From assembly GCF_018139145.2 (NCBI RefSeq), contig NC_059478.1:3100001-3164000 (forward strand): a DNA stretch of 64,000 bases, given 5' to 3'. The DNA is from Gymnogyps californianus (taxonomy: Eukaryota > Chordata > Aves > Accipitriformes > Cathartidae). Both the position numbers and the translations under genes were made by a program. Below are positions 24,791-37,965 of this stretch, piece after piece. The notes beneath the pieces were generated by a model. That model made no database searches. It was given only the letters and a program-made list of their open reading frames with translations, and was not told the DNA's origin. Numbering within the stretch: position 1 is the stretch's first letter; the number at the start of each line of letters is the position of its first letter.

Positions 24791-27068
24791 AAATATAGGG
24801 AACATGGTTTAATTGCTGCCTACAGTACATTTCAAGTGTCTGTAAAACACACATATTCTATTTGCCCAGCCTTCCTGAGCTGTTGTAAAGATTTTTAAGA
24901 TCTTCACACTTTAATAGCTTCAAATATAAACTTATGTGTGTACAATAAAATTATTCATGGGAACGTAAGGCAGCAGATTTTTTCTGTTACACTTCTTGAA
25001 CGCCAAGATAAAATTTATTCCTGCTTAATAACACCAGCAGTAGTAATGCAGGGGTTGTGAATTTCCTTGTGATCAGAGCTTCTCTGCAGCCTTTTTGGGA
25101 TGCTTATTTCAGTCATTTAAGTTACTATTTCTTGCAGTTATAGAGTTTTTATTGCTGCATCTTTTGTGTCTGGTGAAGTGTTTCTAAATCCACTCATCAA
25201 AAACACAATAAATGCATGACTGCAGAGAAATATTACCTTTAGGAGTTGTCTTCTGATTGCATGTGTACCCTTCAAGAAAGATCTCCATCTGATGATTCAG
25301 AGAAGGATCTCGACAGAAGAGGGGCAAAAATACACCATTATCTTGTGTTTCGTAATCTTTCTTTCAGTATAACTAACTACACTAATTCTATTTGATTTTC
25401 AGCTGTTATTTCTTGAAAGACACTTTGCTTTTTCATGTGCTGTTTAAACTATTAGAGATTTTTTTTTTAAGGGACGGTATAAATGGGGGAAGATGAAAAT
25501 ATGTGTTATGTCCAGGATGAACGTACACAGAATGGTGAAGAAGATCAAACATGCTTACAAACACAGACAAAAGGCTGCACTAAAAGCACTGCAGTTTTCC
25601 ATGGCCTACACCCATCCGGCAGTGATGACGGTAAGAAAGTAGTGAAATCTTTCTCACGTGACTATAACCTCCTCAGCACAAGCAGAGAGCACAGTCCCAA
25701 GACATGTGGAGACCACAGGCACAATACTTGATTAAGAATTTCAATTCTTCCCTACTCCCCTGTATAAATAAGTGTTGTCTTCACCCCCAGAGCTCCAAGG
25801 GGGATTCAACCTTTAGTCTCCCTCCTGCAGGGTCCTATGAGGGTGGGATGGGGAGAGTGGAGCCATCTCATGAAGCACCTAGGCAGTGACAGAGGCCAGG
25901 GTCTGCGCAGTCTTTCAGACTGAGGTCCCAAGGCCAAGTCCCTGCTGTCCACACATTCAGATGACAGGACGGTGCCTGAGCAGGGACACACACTTGTCTT
26001 TGGGAAGGCAGTCTACCTCGATGACAGTTTACTTTCAAGTGTAACAGGGAAAACATACAGCTAAACTGCAACATTCAGCATCCAACTAATCTTGTCTGTT
26101 ATTTGCCACACTACAATGCGCATAGTGTAACTTTTCCAGCACAGGCTCAGTAACTCAAGGAGCTGGGAATGGATCTTCTTTGTAGATTAATAAATACTAG
26201 TATGCAATATCTAAAATGTATTTTAGAATAAGCTCTACTGTAGATGGCCTCATCAAGAGACTATTCTTGCATGTCTTCAATTAAAAAGTCCATCTGGAAA
26301 CAGAAGGTTTACCTTTTCTTGCAAAATAAAATATTCAAAGGTTTCAGTAACTGGTTTTAAACAAAGGCATTTTATTTCACGGATTCTGAGTTTGTTCTGC
26401 AGCATTTTTAACTATTTAACTAACAAAACGGCTTTCAGAAATAGCCAGGCAATAAGATCTTGCTTTCAGGGCAAGACATCAAATATAAACTGTGCACTGG
26501 TGCCTCTAAAACTTTTGTTTTAGTGAATAGAGCTGGTTTACCTATATATTGAATGGAGTTTGGATGTACAGAGCTCTCAAGTAAGACAATTACCCCTCTT
26601 AACAAACAGTCATGTTATTTCCCTGACACACCTTCGGTTTCCCTTTTGGGCTTAAAGTTGCTTGTTACCTGACATTCAGATTTTGAAGTCATACCGCTGT
26701 AATGACTAATAGCTGTCTAAATTATCAAGTTACATTTTTATGAACCAAGCAGAAGCTGCTGCACCAAATACTGCTTACATAGCACAGTTACAGCTCTGCT
26801 TTCTATGGAAAGCGTATCTCCTGGTGCCAGGACATAGTAACAAAGGTATAGATTAGCTATGCTATCTAATGCAAAGACATTTCCTGGATCTCGTGGTCCG
26901 GAATAAGGTAGCATTTGCATAAAACCGAAGGCACAACAACTCAGTTATTAAGGTACTGGGACTTGTATTCCTCTGAGCATTGAAATAGAAACAGTGGGTA
27001 AAGAATGTAGTGTGACTGTCTTTGATCCAGGGCAGTTTTGCCAGAGAATTGAGGTCTGGGAAGAAAAA

Positions 27069-27124
27069 GGGGGTTAAAAAAATGGGGGTACAAAAATGAA
27101 AAAAAGGGGGTACAAAAATGAAAG
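27069..27124 (+). repeat. Short tandem repeat, 22-bp period
   Basis: The unit GGGGGTACAAAAATGAAA occurs at 27084 and again at 27106, with a degenerate earlier copy beginning at 27069 (GGGGGTTAAAAAAAT). The two later copies are nearly identical over the unit. Confidence 0.75.
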
Positions 27125-27540
27125 TTAGATAAATTTCTAAGTAGTTCATATTCTCACTGGATTTCTGCAGAAAGGTAATATTGAAACAAATAGTATGACC
27201 TGCTGAAGGTTTAGATGGATGAAATCGAGAAGTGACACGCTGTTTATTTTTAATTAATATCAATAATTATAGAATTTAGATTTGTCACATTCTTTTAAAA
27301 TTGACTTGGCAAAGAAAGAGGATCTATTTGGTTTTGATGTAGCTAAATCTAGTTAGAGTCTTGATGAAGCTTGTGTTTTTTCTTTTAGAGAGCAAGAAAA
27401 TGCATACAAGTTGAGAATATTCATGTGATCAGGGTACCTTGGGACTTTCAAAGATCAATTTTATTTTATTTTTTAAACAAAGCTCTTTTCAGAATATATT
27501 CAAAAAGACCTTATTAAGTGGGGAGCTAGAATTAGTACAA

Positions 27541-27626
27541 ATCTCAGCAGAATACCGGCTCTCATGATCAAACACAGATATGTAATCATCTCAGCAGAAT
27601 ACCAACTTTCATGACCAAACACAACT
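27541..27626 (+). repeat. Diverged tandem duplication, 47-bp period
   Basis: ATCTCAGCAGAATACC begins at 27541 and again at 27588. Each copy continues with a related stretch (GGCTCTCATGATCAAACACA against AACTTTCATGACCAAACACA). About four or five differences in 40 bases suggest an old local duplication. Confidence 0.75.
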
Positions 27627-28106
27627 GTTTAAAACACAGCTGTGTACAGTCCTGTACTGAGAATCAGTTCATATTTCCTTGGGGCCAGGGGCCAGAGATG
27701 GAGGAGGTGAGAATGAAAGAACAGGTTCTGCTTAAAAGGGGTGGCCTAATGCACCACAGTTGTGTTTGTCTCTCTTGGAAACAGCACATTTGGGACACAG
27801 CATAGCTGCTTCAGAAGGTCAGGCTAATCAGGGTTGGGAGAGGAAGCAGAGATTCAATCATCCTCTGGCTCAGGCTGCTCTCTCTGTCACATGAGATGGC
27901 CATAATCTTGCTAAAAATACTGGAGAGAAGACGGCTTCAAAGAGTAGCACATGTTTTGTGAAGGCATCTAGAACTTTAGTTACGTTTATGACTTTTCTTG
28001 ATCTTATATATTACACTAATAATTATGTGATACAACAACTTGAATCATGAATAATTTTCTAATGCTACCAGAGTTTCTACTGTCCTTCCATCAGATATTA
28101 TAACCA

Positions 28107-28845
28107 GACACAAGTATAAATTGGGAGAGGAGTGGCTGGAGAGCAGCCCTGCAGAAAGGGACCTGGGGGTGCTGGTCGGCAGCAGGCTCAGCAGGAGCCA
28201 GCAGTGTGCCCTGGCAGCCAAGGGGGCAAACCGCGTCCTGGGGGGCATCAAACACAGCATGACCAGCCGGTCAAGAGAGGGGATTGTCCCGCTGTCTTCA
28301 GCGTTGGTGCGGCCTCACCTTGAGCGCTGTGTGCAGTTCTGGGCCTCACCATTTAAGAAGGCTGTGAAGGTCCTTGAATGCGTCCAGAGGAGGGCAACAA
28401 AGCTGGTGAGAGGGCTGGAAGGCATGTCCTGGGAGGAGCGGCTAAGGGCTTTGGGTTTGTCTAGTTTGGAGCAAAGGAGGCTGAGGGGCAACCTCATTGC
28501 TCTCTGCAGCTTCCTGAGGAGGGGACATGGAGAGGGAGGTGCTGATCTCTTCTCCCTGGGATCCAGGGACAGGACGTGTGGGAATGGCTCAAAGCTGCGC
28601 CAGGGGAGGTTTAGACTGGACCTTAGGAAGCATTTCTTTACCGAGAGGGTGGTCAAGCACTGGAACAGGCTTCCTGGAGAGGTGGTCGATGCCCCAAGCC
28701 TGTCAGTGTTTGAGAGCATTTGGACAATGCCCTTAATGATATGCTTTAACTTTTGGTCAGCCCTGAATTGGTCAGGCAGTTGGACTAGATGGTCGTTGTA
28801 GGTCCCTTCCAACTGAAATAGTCTGTTCTATTCTATTCTGCTCTA
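28107..28845 (+). mobile_element. CR1 LINE, 5'-truncated, ORF2 C-terminus plus 3' end
   Basis: A truncated CR1 element inserted in AT-rich DNA; the insert is visibly GC-richer than its flanks. It begins inside ORF2 ([20 protein letters not shown]) and carries the conserved reverse-transcriptase C-terminal region: [19 protein letters not shown], then [14 protein letters not shown], and the 3'-proximal [19 protein letters not shown]. The frame from 28121 to 28801 has no stop. The 3' end has GGTCCCTTCCAACTG followed by a TTCTATTCTATTCTGCTC tail rather than the TTCTATGA octamers of the other copies, so it may be a different subfamily. It lacks the endonuclease and catalytic RT parts and cannot mobilise itself. 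Confidence 0.92.
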
Positions 28846-31800
28846 AACTTCTAAACTTGGTCAACCATATCTAGTCAAAAAGTTTCTACAAGCAGTTTCC
28901 AGTGTCATCTCTTAGCGAACAACCATATACAAAATCTGTCCTATATCTTAGCTCTGAGGTATTTTCTTGCAGTACTCCTCAGCTGCTTTTCCCTTTGCCC
29001 CACCATAAAGTCTTCTTTTCCGCAGTTGGTGATTTGCAGTCCTGATCTGCACATCTGAGATGCCTAATTGGGTACAGATACAGGATCGCACAGCACATCG
29101 GCATGGCCAGTCCAGACTGATGTCTCCATAGGTCTCCTAAAGGTTAAGCAAAGTGTGCACAACAATGCAAAGGAATGCAAACAGCATCCCCCTCCTCTTT
29201 TCAATCTCCTTTAGAAACCTGACAGAGAACTGAGTCACTGACAGATGTGCACATTGTGTCTGGAGACTCCAAATGTCAAAATATCTCAGTGACATTTTTC
29301 AGCAAAAAGTTCAGTGGAGCTTCCAGTCTGTGGCATTTCATTGCACACCGAGTGCTTTGACAATCCACTGCTTATAAACAGCACTGCGTTGTCCATTAAA
29401 CAGCAGCACAATAGCTTCTTGCTGTTCTCAAGTGGGCAACCAACATTGTGGTGCATCATTTAGCTCTCAGTAGGAATACCACAGAGAAGGCTGATGTGAA
29501 ATGATGCTCTACCTTTGAAGACAGTCACTCTCTCTTAAAGCCACTGACTTTTTTCCCTGAACAGGTACCCTTTGAAAGACTGGCAAAAATGTTTACAAGG
29601 TCATCTCTAACAAAAACCTATCGACAAGAATAAGGTATTCTGTATGACACACAATAATGAGAGACAAAAGCTTAGGTCTGTCTAAAACCATAGTCTTTTA
29701 TAGCATCCACTATCAGCGTTTAGTGGCGAAATAAAAACTAGGTGTTATAATACTGGCTTCTAAAACCTACTAGTGGTGAGTGACCTATGCGGCCAATTAG
29801 AAAGTCAAAAGGAGGTTGCCTCATGTTATATGGTGGATATTTTTGTTTTCTTACTCATGAGGGCAGATGACCTGCCTGCCTGGTTTGTACAGTGACCTGG
29901 CTTGCCATTAAGTAGATTAGTATTGCTCTAACTGAACTCATTCCTATCCTGATCTCTGAAGAACAAGTACATGAGAGCAGATTTGATCACCAACAGCGGG
30001 CTGTTTGGATATAGCATCCTCTGAGCGCAGCTCTAGGCACACCATCCTGGAAATAACTTCTGTTTCAGTATCCTCTTGGTGTGAGTCTATGTCTCAGTAC
30101 CCACCAGCAGCAACTGAATACAGACTTGCTCTAAACCAACCAAGTATTAATTTGAAATAGGGTTAGCTATTTCAGTGATAATTTCTGTGTAGATGGGTTC
30201 TCCTTTTGTGCATAATTTTTCACTCAGGATCCACTCAGAAAAGTGACTGTATCAATAGCGTTATACACAGTTTGTGTATTGCCCCTTACTGGATCCCAAA
30301 TATGCTCACAGACAACTTTTCTACTTGTCAGCTCTAAAACTTAAACACAGGACCTTTTCTTTTTGCAAATCATCCTAGAAATAAGGGCTTGCAGGTCTCA
30401 TTACATCTCTACTCTCTACTGTTTTAGGGAAATCAGCAGATGTGAAACTAATTTGCCCTGCAAATGGAGCACAGTCTGAAAATGTGGTTTTGATGCACAG
30501 CATGGTGTAAAGCTCTAGCACGTCTCATCTCCCTTATGCTGGACACCATAATTTTGTCAATCCGATGAATCTTAGGACTAAGTCACAGAAAAGCCCAGGA
30601 GACCACCACTTTAAAGCCATCTTTCACATTACTGTATGTTTTTAAGGATTTGCAAAATCCTTATTTAGCAATGTAGCAAGAAGACAATTGCAAAGCGTAC
30701 AGCTTGACTTTAAGTTTTGAAATTAAAGGATATTACTGGTGCTGACAGTTCAAAAGGCTGCACATTTTACAGTAGCAGCCACAAGGTGGAGAGCTTTACA
30801 ACAGATTAGTCCAAAAAGTAATGGCTGCTGTGAATACGCACACCCGCTTATCAGAGGTTGGGGTTGCTAGCACCTGTACCTACAAACTACTTCTCCTGTA
30901 ATGCTGGTGGTAGAGGTTAGCACAGGGAAGTGCTGTATCAGGTGCTGCTGTCTCCAGTTAAGAGTCACACACAGCACACGAAGCGTGTGAGAACGGTACT
31001 TTCCTGCCAAGTAATTGCCAGCTTGAAAGGGACATTCAGTGCCACAAAGATTAACCTGACTGGTAGAGGAGAACCATTTCATTTGTGTTCAGAAACACAT
31101 CTGTGTTTCTGGAATCCGTTTATATCTTTTGACAGAGATTCTTAGTCAGAGATTGGTGTCTTGGGGCTGAAAGATTTGCTTTTGAAAACATCCATTTATA
31201 CTACTTTATAGGTTCCTATTCCTATTCTTTTCCCTTAATTAATAAAAAAGGGTGGGGGAGGGAACAAATGCATATAAAACAGAATCATTAGCTAGAAACT
31301 CCTGCTTCCAAAATAGATTCATTTTGTGGCTTTGAAAAAAATACTTAAACCTGTGCTTCTCCAACAGTAATATAGATATGATACTATATTTTGCTATTTT
31401 ACGGATTATTTTGAGGGAGTTTCATTTTTCCTTCAAGGTTTAGAAATTATAATGATTAATATTGCTATTTCCTTTACCTTCCTTCTTAAATAGAAACAAT
31501 AGGACATACTGCGAGATGTCACCTCTGTCCAAACTTCTTTCTTCTGCCCCCCCTTGAACTCTCTAAGGTAGATAGGCAGCAATAAACCAAGGAACGCCTG
31601 ACTACGGGCAGAACAAGTTTGGTGGAAGGTATGAGGTTGTTATTGTTCCTAACCCAAGACTGGCAAAAATACTCAGTATAACAACAAGGTTAGTCAAATT
31701 CCTAATTGTCTTGTATAGAGAAACCTAAAAGGAACAGCAATATGACCAAATGTGAAAACAGTATTAGCAACATTGTATGGGAAAATATAAATTTAACTCT

Positions 31801-32259
31801 TACGGAAGATGCCAGACTGGCATGCCCCTGTTCATCCTACAGCAGGCATTAACAGAGACCCTTCAGGTGGGATCAAGTACCAGCAGTTCAAGTCAGTGAT
31901 ACCTGACCACTTGGGTTTGGAGGAAGAGCTACATGACTGACTAAGCATCAGGTTTTTGGTTTTGAGTTGTTGTCATCCTTGAGGGCCTCACCAGAATTTG
32001 AGGAAACTACCCAGGTCTTTGCTCAGGGTAGGGACTGTAGGGATGCTTTTGGATTTCGACAATGTCAGCAGGAGATTGCAGAATGCAGGAAAGAAATGTG
32101 ATCCCAAGGGACTCTGCCTTGCTCACTGCCTTGATAATAATCAAACACTCGCAGTAAGGCAGTTTTTAGTTCATCTAATATTCAGCCTCTTTATTCTGCC
32201 CAGTGCAAGGTTTTCTCACTCACAATGCCATATGACATTAAGTCAGCCCGTCCCATCGT

Positions 32260-32560
32260 TCTACCAAAAAAGGGCATTACGTTTCTTTAACAAAACCTAC
32301 CTTCCACGAAACCCACTGACTGGCATTAACTATACTTTTAGCCTCTAATTCTTTGCTGATACAGTCTTGAATTAACTGTCCTATGACTTTTACCAGAACT
32401 GACACCAAGCAAACAGTCCAGTAATTTTCTGGGTCACCTTTTTACCCTTTTTAAATTTTGAAAGTAGATGGCAAACCTCCAAACTGCTAGTATTTTCCCC
32501 GTTTTCTTCAGGCTTTGTTAAAAGTGAACACTAACAGTTCTGAGGAATTTCAGAAGGTAA
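32260..32560 (-). mobile_element. Old CR1-clade LINE fragment, RT region, antisense
   Basis: The plus strand carries, in order, TTTCTTTAACAAAACCTACC, TTCCACGAAACCCACTGACTGG, CATTAACTATACTTTTAGCC, and further on GGTCACCTTTTTACCCTTTTT. This is the antisense of the CR1/L3-type reverse-transcriptase N-terminal region (the KKGKKDDPGNYRPVSL to IPGKIME stretch). The frame is broken by stops and shifts. It looks considerably older than the copies at 28107 and 46280. Its ends are approximate. Confidence 0.65.
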
Positions 32561-35500
32561 TTGGTTGAACTAAAAACAGCTGAGCTAGACTGAATGGTTT
32601 CAACTTGCCCCACATTTTTGCGTGTATTTTGAATTACATTGTATTTTTGTCTTAGCAGAAGAGCTTTACATGAAGAGCAGAAAATTAGATTTAATACACT
32701 TGTGTGTGATTTTTTGCTTTGACATTGAAGCAACTGTAATTTCACTAACTGGGATTATAAATAGCCTATGTATAGGAAGTAGCATGCTATGGATCTAATT
32801 GTAGGCTCTAGAATTAAGTATATTAATGTAATGGGAAATAATATTTCTTTCCCAGCATTTGGGAAAAAATATAGGGCTAACGATCTTTGTGCTATAATCT
32901 GATTAAACACAGAAAGTGTCTCCTTCGGGAGGAATTATCTCCTTCAATATAAGTGGTCTTCAAATTGGCAACCACAATAGGCAACTACTACAAGTTGACT
33001 GTAAAGGGCTATGAAATATGTGTATGTGTAATGCACAAGAGGTATTATTTATGCTACAAAACCCAGAAATCATGCTGTGAATTCTTCAGTACCATCACAT
33101 CCATAAAGGCAATCACCTCTCCATGCCCCATTCGTTTAAGAACAACCTACTGTTCTTCTGGTGCTATTTAACACACCTGGCAATTGCTGATCAAACTCTT
33201 ACAGAGTTACCAAGTCTCATTATATTTTATAACTAGTCCCAGATCTCAGATTTAGCTGATCACATAAGAATCAAAACTTTCCTAAATAAAAAAGGAGTCA
33301 AAACTGTGAAGACCGCCCGCCCGGGAGCATCTATATGGTTCCAAAAAAGCCAGTCCTACAAAAATGCCCTCCCCCACCCAGCTAAGAAAAAAATGCAAAA
33401 AAAGCAATCACAACTTTTAAAACAATTTTAACATTTGCATCTCTTACTTGTTTCTTGCATACTTACAATTGACAAATCATGGGATGCAAATGCAGCCACT
33501 CCCTCTCCAAGACACACTCCTTCCAGATCATCTTGAAGGCACCTGCAGCAGAAAGCAATAGAGAATGTTCATTTCCGTTCATTGTCTTATATTTCCCTAG
33601 CAGATAAATCAAAGGCTGTAATGTCCATTTTTTAATCAAGCCAAATGTGCTCATAAACAGTAGTCTTGAGATTATAAAGTTTAAAATCTTGCACTACAAC
33701 CACAGTAATGCACACTTAATTGATAGAAAATCTCTTGTGTCATTTAAAGGCACAAACCTTTCTGTAATGCTGAGTATTATGATAAGAAGAACTGCAAGAA
33801 TCAGTTACTCAACTTCTTACAGAAGCTGTTTTGGATTTATGTCTTGTGTTTACTTAGCTTAAGTGGTTTTCAACACAAAATATTCATTCTTATAGATCAG
33901 CTTCACATTCATTGACCTCCAATAAAGTGCATCTACAGACCTAGAGAGGGATATGGCAGTAATACAATGCAAAAACATGGTGTCCGTAGGAAAAGCAAGT
34001 CATAGCCAGCTTTTTTACATTAACTTCTCTAACTAACTTTTCTACTTTGCTATATGATCATTATAATAATTGCAAAGTATCAGACTCTTAACAGAAGTTG
34101 CATTAGATCTATATTCATAAATGCACAAGTTCTCACCTCCTTGCTATAGAAAGCAAGGACTATCTCATGACTGTTTCCCTAGCAAGCAGAAAAGGAATCC
34201 ATAAATTCAGCCTAGCTCCGGAGGAGCATGTTTTGCATCAAAAACTTTTTTTGCTTTTGTTGAGGCACGACCTTCATAAAGTATTCAATGACTGGTTGAT
34301 CTGGAATATCTCAACTTTGTGGATGTCTCTACAGAATCAGCTTGAAAGACACTAAAGCTATCTAAGACAGAGCGAGCCAATGTGCAGTCTGCTTGTGTAT
34401 ACGTTGCCTAGACCAAACACATCCCACAGAGAAAGGCATTCAGTTTCTAGTACTGTCTTTTGACATTTTACAAAATAAGATTACATGTGTTGATGCTGTA
34501 TAGTTTTTGGATTCTTGAGCTTTCCCCATATACAATGTCTTCTTTTCTTACATAAATATTAACAAAAATGAATAAGAAAACTGTTAATAAGGAAATAACG
34601 GGTGGCCATATACAAAGCTGCTTGTGTCATTAGGCAGGTGGTCTTCTGCGCTAGGTAAAGCATTATTTTCTTGAATGCTGGGTGTATACGTTTAATAAAC
34701 CAAAGGCAAACCTTACTCCACAAGAGCCTGTCTTGCAACAGCAGCAAGGCACATGTTTCCACACAACTAATTCCCCTCCCTTTACAATTAGTTTTATGTA
34801 CAACACACTTTTGTACTCTGAACACACAGTGTATCTTTCTCAATATCTGGTTTCATACACACACCGCACTGAAATCAGAAACTGATAAGGTCAGGAGCTT
34901 TAATATGTACAAGGCTTAGGGTTTATTTTAATCAAAGGAGCAAAAGACTGCATAATATTAGACGGAAGCATAAAAGAAAAGGAACGAGGACAATAAACAT
35001 GTCTTGGAGGCCAGATGTACGGTACATTGCAAATTGCTTAAGTGAGGTTAAGTTAGACCTTGCAAATGAAATGAAAATGAAAGATTTAAAATAAAAGTTT
35101 TAAAATAAAAAGCCATAAAAATAAACATATGAAGATATTGGTTAAAGGAAATACAGACCTGTTCTATCACTGCTTCTCAACCTGTGGTCCATTACTGGTC
35201 CCCAGGATATCAGCAAGTAGTCTCAAAACGACTACACGGGAAAACAAATTCCCATATACATTCCCACACTTGTAAGCAAACAAACAAGTAAAACAGAGGA
35301 AAATGGAGGAACAAATGGAACCATTTCGGCTAATTTTTAGCTGGTTGTAAATACAAAAATACAGCATGAACGGCATTCATATGTTTGGTTTTTCCCCAAA
35401 AAAGGCTAAGTAGTTCCTTTTAGAAGATTGAGAAGGTCTTTCTACTGTGCAAAAAGGATGGAATTGAGGTTAAATGTGATACAGATATAGCCCCCAAAAG

Positions 35501-35712
35501 TAAATGAACATTTTGCCTCAGTTAGCAATAAAGAGAGCGATGACATAGATGGAGCAAAGATGCAGTAAATTTCTAGGATTGGGGAGGATCACAGTATCTC
35601 CAGAAAAAACTGGATGGCTCAGGATATTATAGTAGAAATGAAATAATGACATTTCACAACACAAAGTCATGCACACACGCTTGAGGAGCAGTTACAAAAT
35701 TTCCAGCTATAA

Positions 35713-35728
35713 ATTTCCAGCTGGAAAT
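35713..35728. repeat. Perfect 16-bp palindrome
   Basis: ATTTCCAGCTGGAAAT is an exact palindrome. A partial direct copy, TTCCAGCTATAAA, precedes it at 35701. No associated gene is seen. Confidence 0.7.
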
Positions 35729-37788
35729 AAGAAAGAAATAAAAAAATATGTATTTGAATGTATTAATCTGAAAAAAAGATGTCTATAAATTTCTAATGTG
35801 GTGCAATGAACAAGAAAGAAAAAAGCAAACCCAAATGTTGGCATGTTAGAAGCAGCTTTCCATTAAAACCACGGAAGTACTAGTACCATTGTACTGACAG
35901 TGTGAGACTTCATTTGTATACAACTTTGATCATATAAATTTACAAAAAATGTTCCAAATGAAAGCAAGTACAGAGGAAGGCTTCAAGAAAGATCACAAAA
36001 GGAGTCAGCTTATTTACATTGGAAAAATTAGTAAAAAAAGAAAAAACAAAACCAAACAAAATACGCAGGAAGCCAACCAGCTGGACCCAGTTAAGTACGA
36101 GCGGCTACTAAACTCAACTCTGAGGTGGTCATTCAGTGGACAGATGGACTTTTCAGCTCCGCAGGTAATTTCTGGAATAATTTTTTTAAAGTTTATGCCC
36201 AAACTTGTAAGAAACCGATGAATCTGAACAGCAAAAAATCCACAGATTGCTCTTGCATATTGCCAGACACAGAACTACTGGACTGAAGGAAAGAAATCCT
36301 TCTTTAGGGTAGAGGATATTAAGAATACTGACAGGTAAGAAGGGAGTCAAAAAAAGATCCATTTAAAAAAGAGTCTTGGCATGGATATGGATATGTTTAT
36401 GCCTAAAACAGAAAGGGACATTTGATTTCTTTCTGACTCACCGATTATCAATATTAGCACAATATCCAAGCTTCAGATTCATCCCTTGTGAAGTTCCTTT
36501 CGAAACAAATCTATATATCCTGACAAGACAAGTGTCACATATCATGGACATCTGAACCAGAAGGCAAGGCATGAACACACAACTCAAACCTGTAGACTTT
36601 AACCATTTCAGCAAAAGGAGAATTTCTATAGCATAGGTTTTAGCTAGTATACATGAGAGAGCAGGAGGAGATATCCCCCACTCACTCAGAATCAATGCCA
36701 GGAGACTACATTCAGATGAGAGAGTTTTCCTTGCGCAGACACTGTAACACTTAACAACAAAAAAAATCAGCAAAAAATAATTGAAGGTTTTTGTTCTCGG
36801 TTCTCCATTTCTAGGTTCTGCCAGTCAGAACATTTCGGGCATTTTCAACTTTAATGCAAGAAGCATGAACACTTGTATATCTCACTATGAATTTATCAGG
36901 TTAAACACAATGGGCACAGAGTGAAACAGCATTCCCTTTTCTGAAGAAAGGCTATCTTTTGTTCTCAAAGACATCTCAATAGAAATTTCTTTTTTTCAGG
37001 AACTACCTTAAAGATTTCCACTGCAAGGGTTAAATAACCTTGGCAAGAGCAATGGCCTGCCATATGACTTAAGCATCACTGAGATTAGATATTAAGTATG
37101 AATAATTACAGCCATACAACTTTCCTCTTTATTACCCAGATATCTCCCTTATGCAACACAAATCTAAATAAATCTGAAAACAGTGACTCATACCCATCTA
37201 CTGTGCACTAAACCCAATGGTATGTAACCCCATTGTTCAAATTTTAATAATTCCACTCAGAGCTATCTTTTGTTCCTCTGCTTTGTCAGTCAACCCACTT
37301 TAATACCCATAGAGGCTGTTAAATCTATAAAGCTTCTGATTTTTGCGGGGCTCATCTTGTTACAAAAGCTTATTACACAACATAGCAGTTCTTTTCATGG
37401 TACACACTGATCAAGAATGGATACACTGCTGCTTTGTCAAAGAGGGAGCATCAAGCTGCTCTCACCAAGGGATATGTTCAAGTTAACAAGGTACATGTTT
37501 GCTGGCTGCAGCTGGCACCCGGGCATTTTGCTGTAGTCAGCCTCTGTGTATCATGTACTTTTGCAACTTTGACTGCTTAAGGAAGATTATTTTCTTTGCA
37601 AAGCATTAGCATGTGATTTACCGTTAATCTTATCAATCTACATAGCCATCTTTTTGGTAAGGACAGACCTAAAAACTCATCCAGCACCGTAAAAACAAGT
37701 GACCACTTCTATTAAAAGCTTATTTTGTGAAGCATTTCCTAGGACAGACTACAGGACAATGGCTGAAATTCAAGATTTCTGCATACTG

Positions 37789-37857
37789 ATCTCAGCCCTG
37801 GACCTTGGGCAAGACATTTAACTCCTTTGTGACCCAGGTTGCTTTGCTGAAGATGGC
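37789..37857 (-). repeat. MIR-like SINE relic (antisense)
   Basis: The plus strand reads CTCAGCCCTGGACCTTGGGC, AAGACATTTAACTCCTTTGT, then GACCCAGGTTGCTTTGCTGA and AGATGG. The reverse strand of MIR has GACCTTGGGCAAGTCACTTA then ACCTCTCTGTGCCTCAGTTT. The order and spacing agree. It lies only about 110 bp before a CR1 fragment. Confidence 0.65.
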
Positions 37858-37965
37858 AAAAACAACTTGAAATTGTCTACAGTCTTAAATCTCCAAGCAA
37901 ATGCCAATGAAGTAGTTCAGCAGTGCGTTTCCAGTTACCACATTCCCCTGAATAGAACCCACGGC

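Larger units (their letters stand above)
13016..28106. other. Upstream intergenic DNA, no gene recognised
   Basis: AT-rich sequence upstream of the HMCN1 promoter. Open frames are all short (about 60-116 codons) and none shows a known domain, compositional bias or splice pattern that I can defend. Contents seen: a probable CR1 relic at 13143-13200, a G-rich patch at 14684-14764, a CR1 3' tip at 15055-15114, a MIR-like relic at 17887-17980, small inverted repeats near 22401 and 23088, a T-rich tract at 24767-24790, and tandem duplications near 27069 and 27541. Unannotated long non-coding RNAs or distal enhancers cannot be excluded. Confidence 0.7.

Noticed and set aside
26862..27263. 133-codon minus-strand frame, Phe/Thr-rich
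   Set aside because: AT-rich composition, no domain, and it overlaps a tandem repeat; treated as chance.
28315..28812. 165-codon minus-strand frame
   Set aside because: It is the antisense shadow of the CR1 ORF2 fragment on the plus strand.
30790..30835. AGTCCAAAAAGTAATGGCTG resembling a mariner-type terminal sequence
   Set aside because: No matching inverted terminus or transposase remnant nearby.
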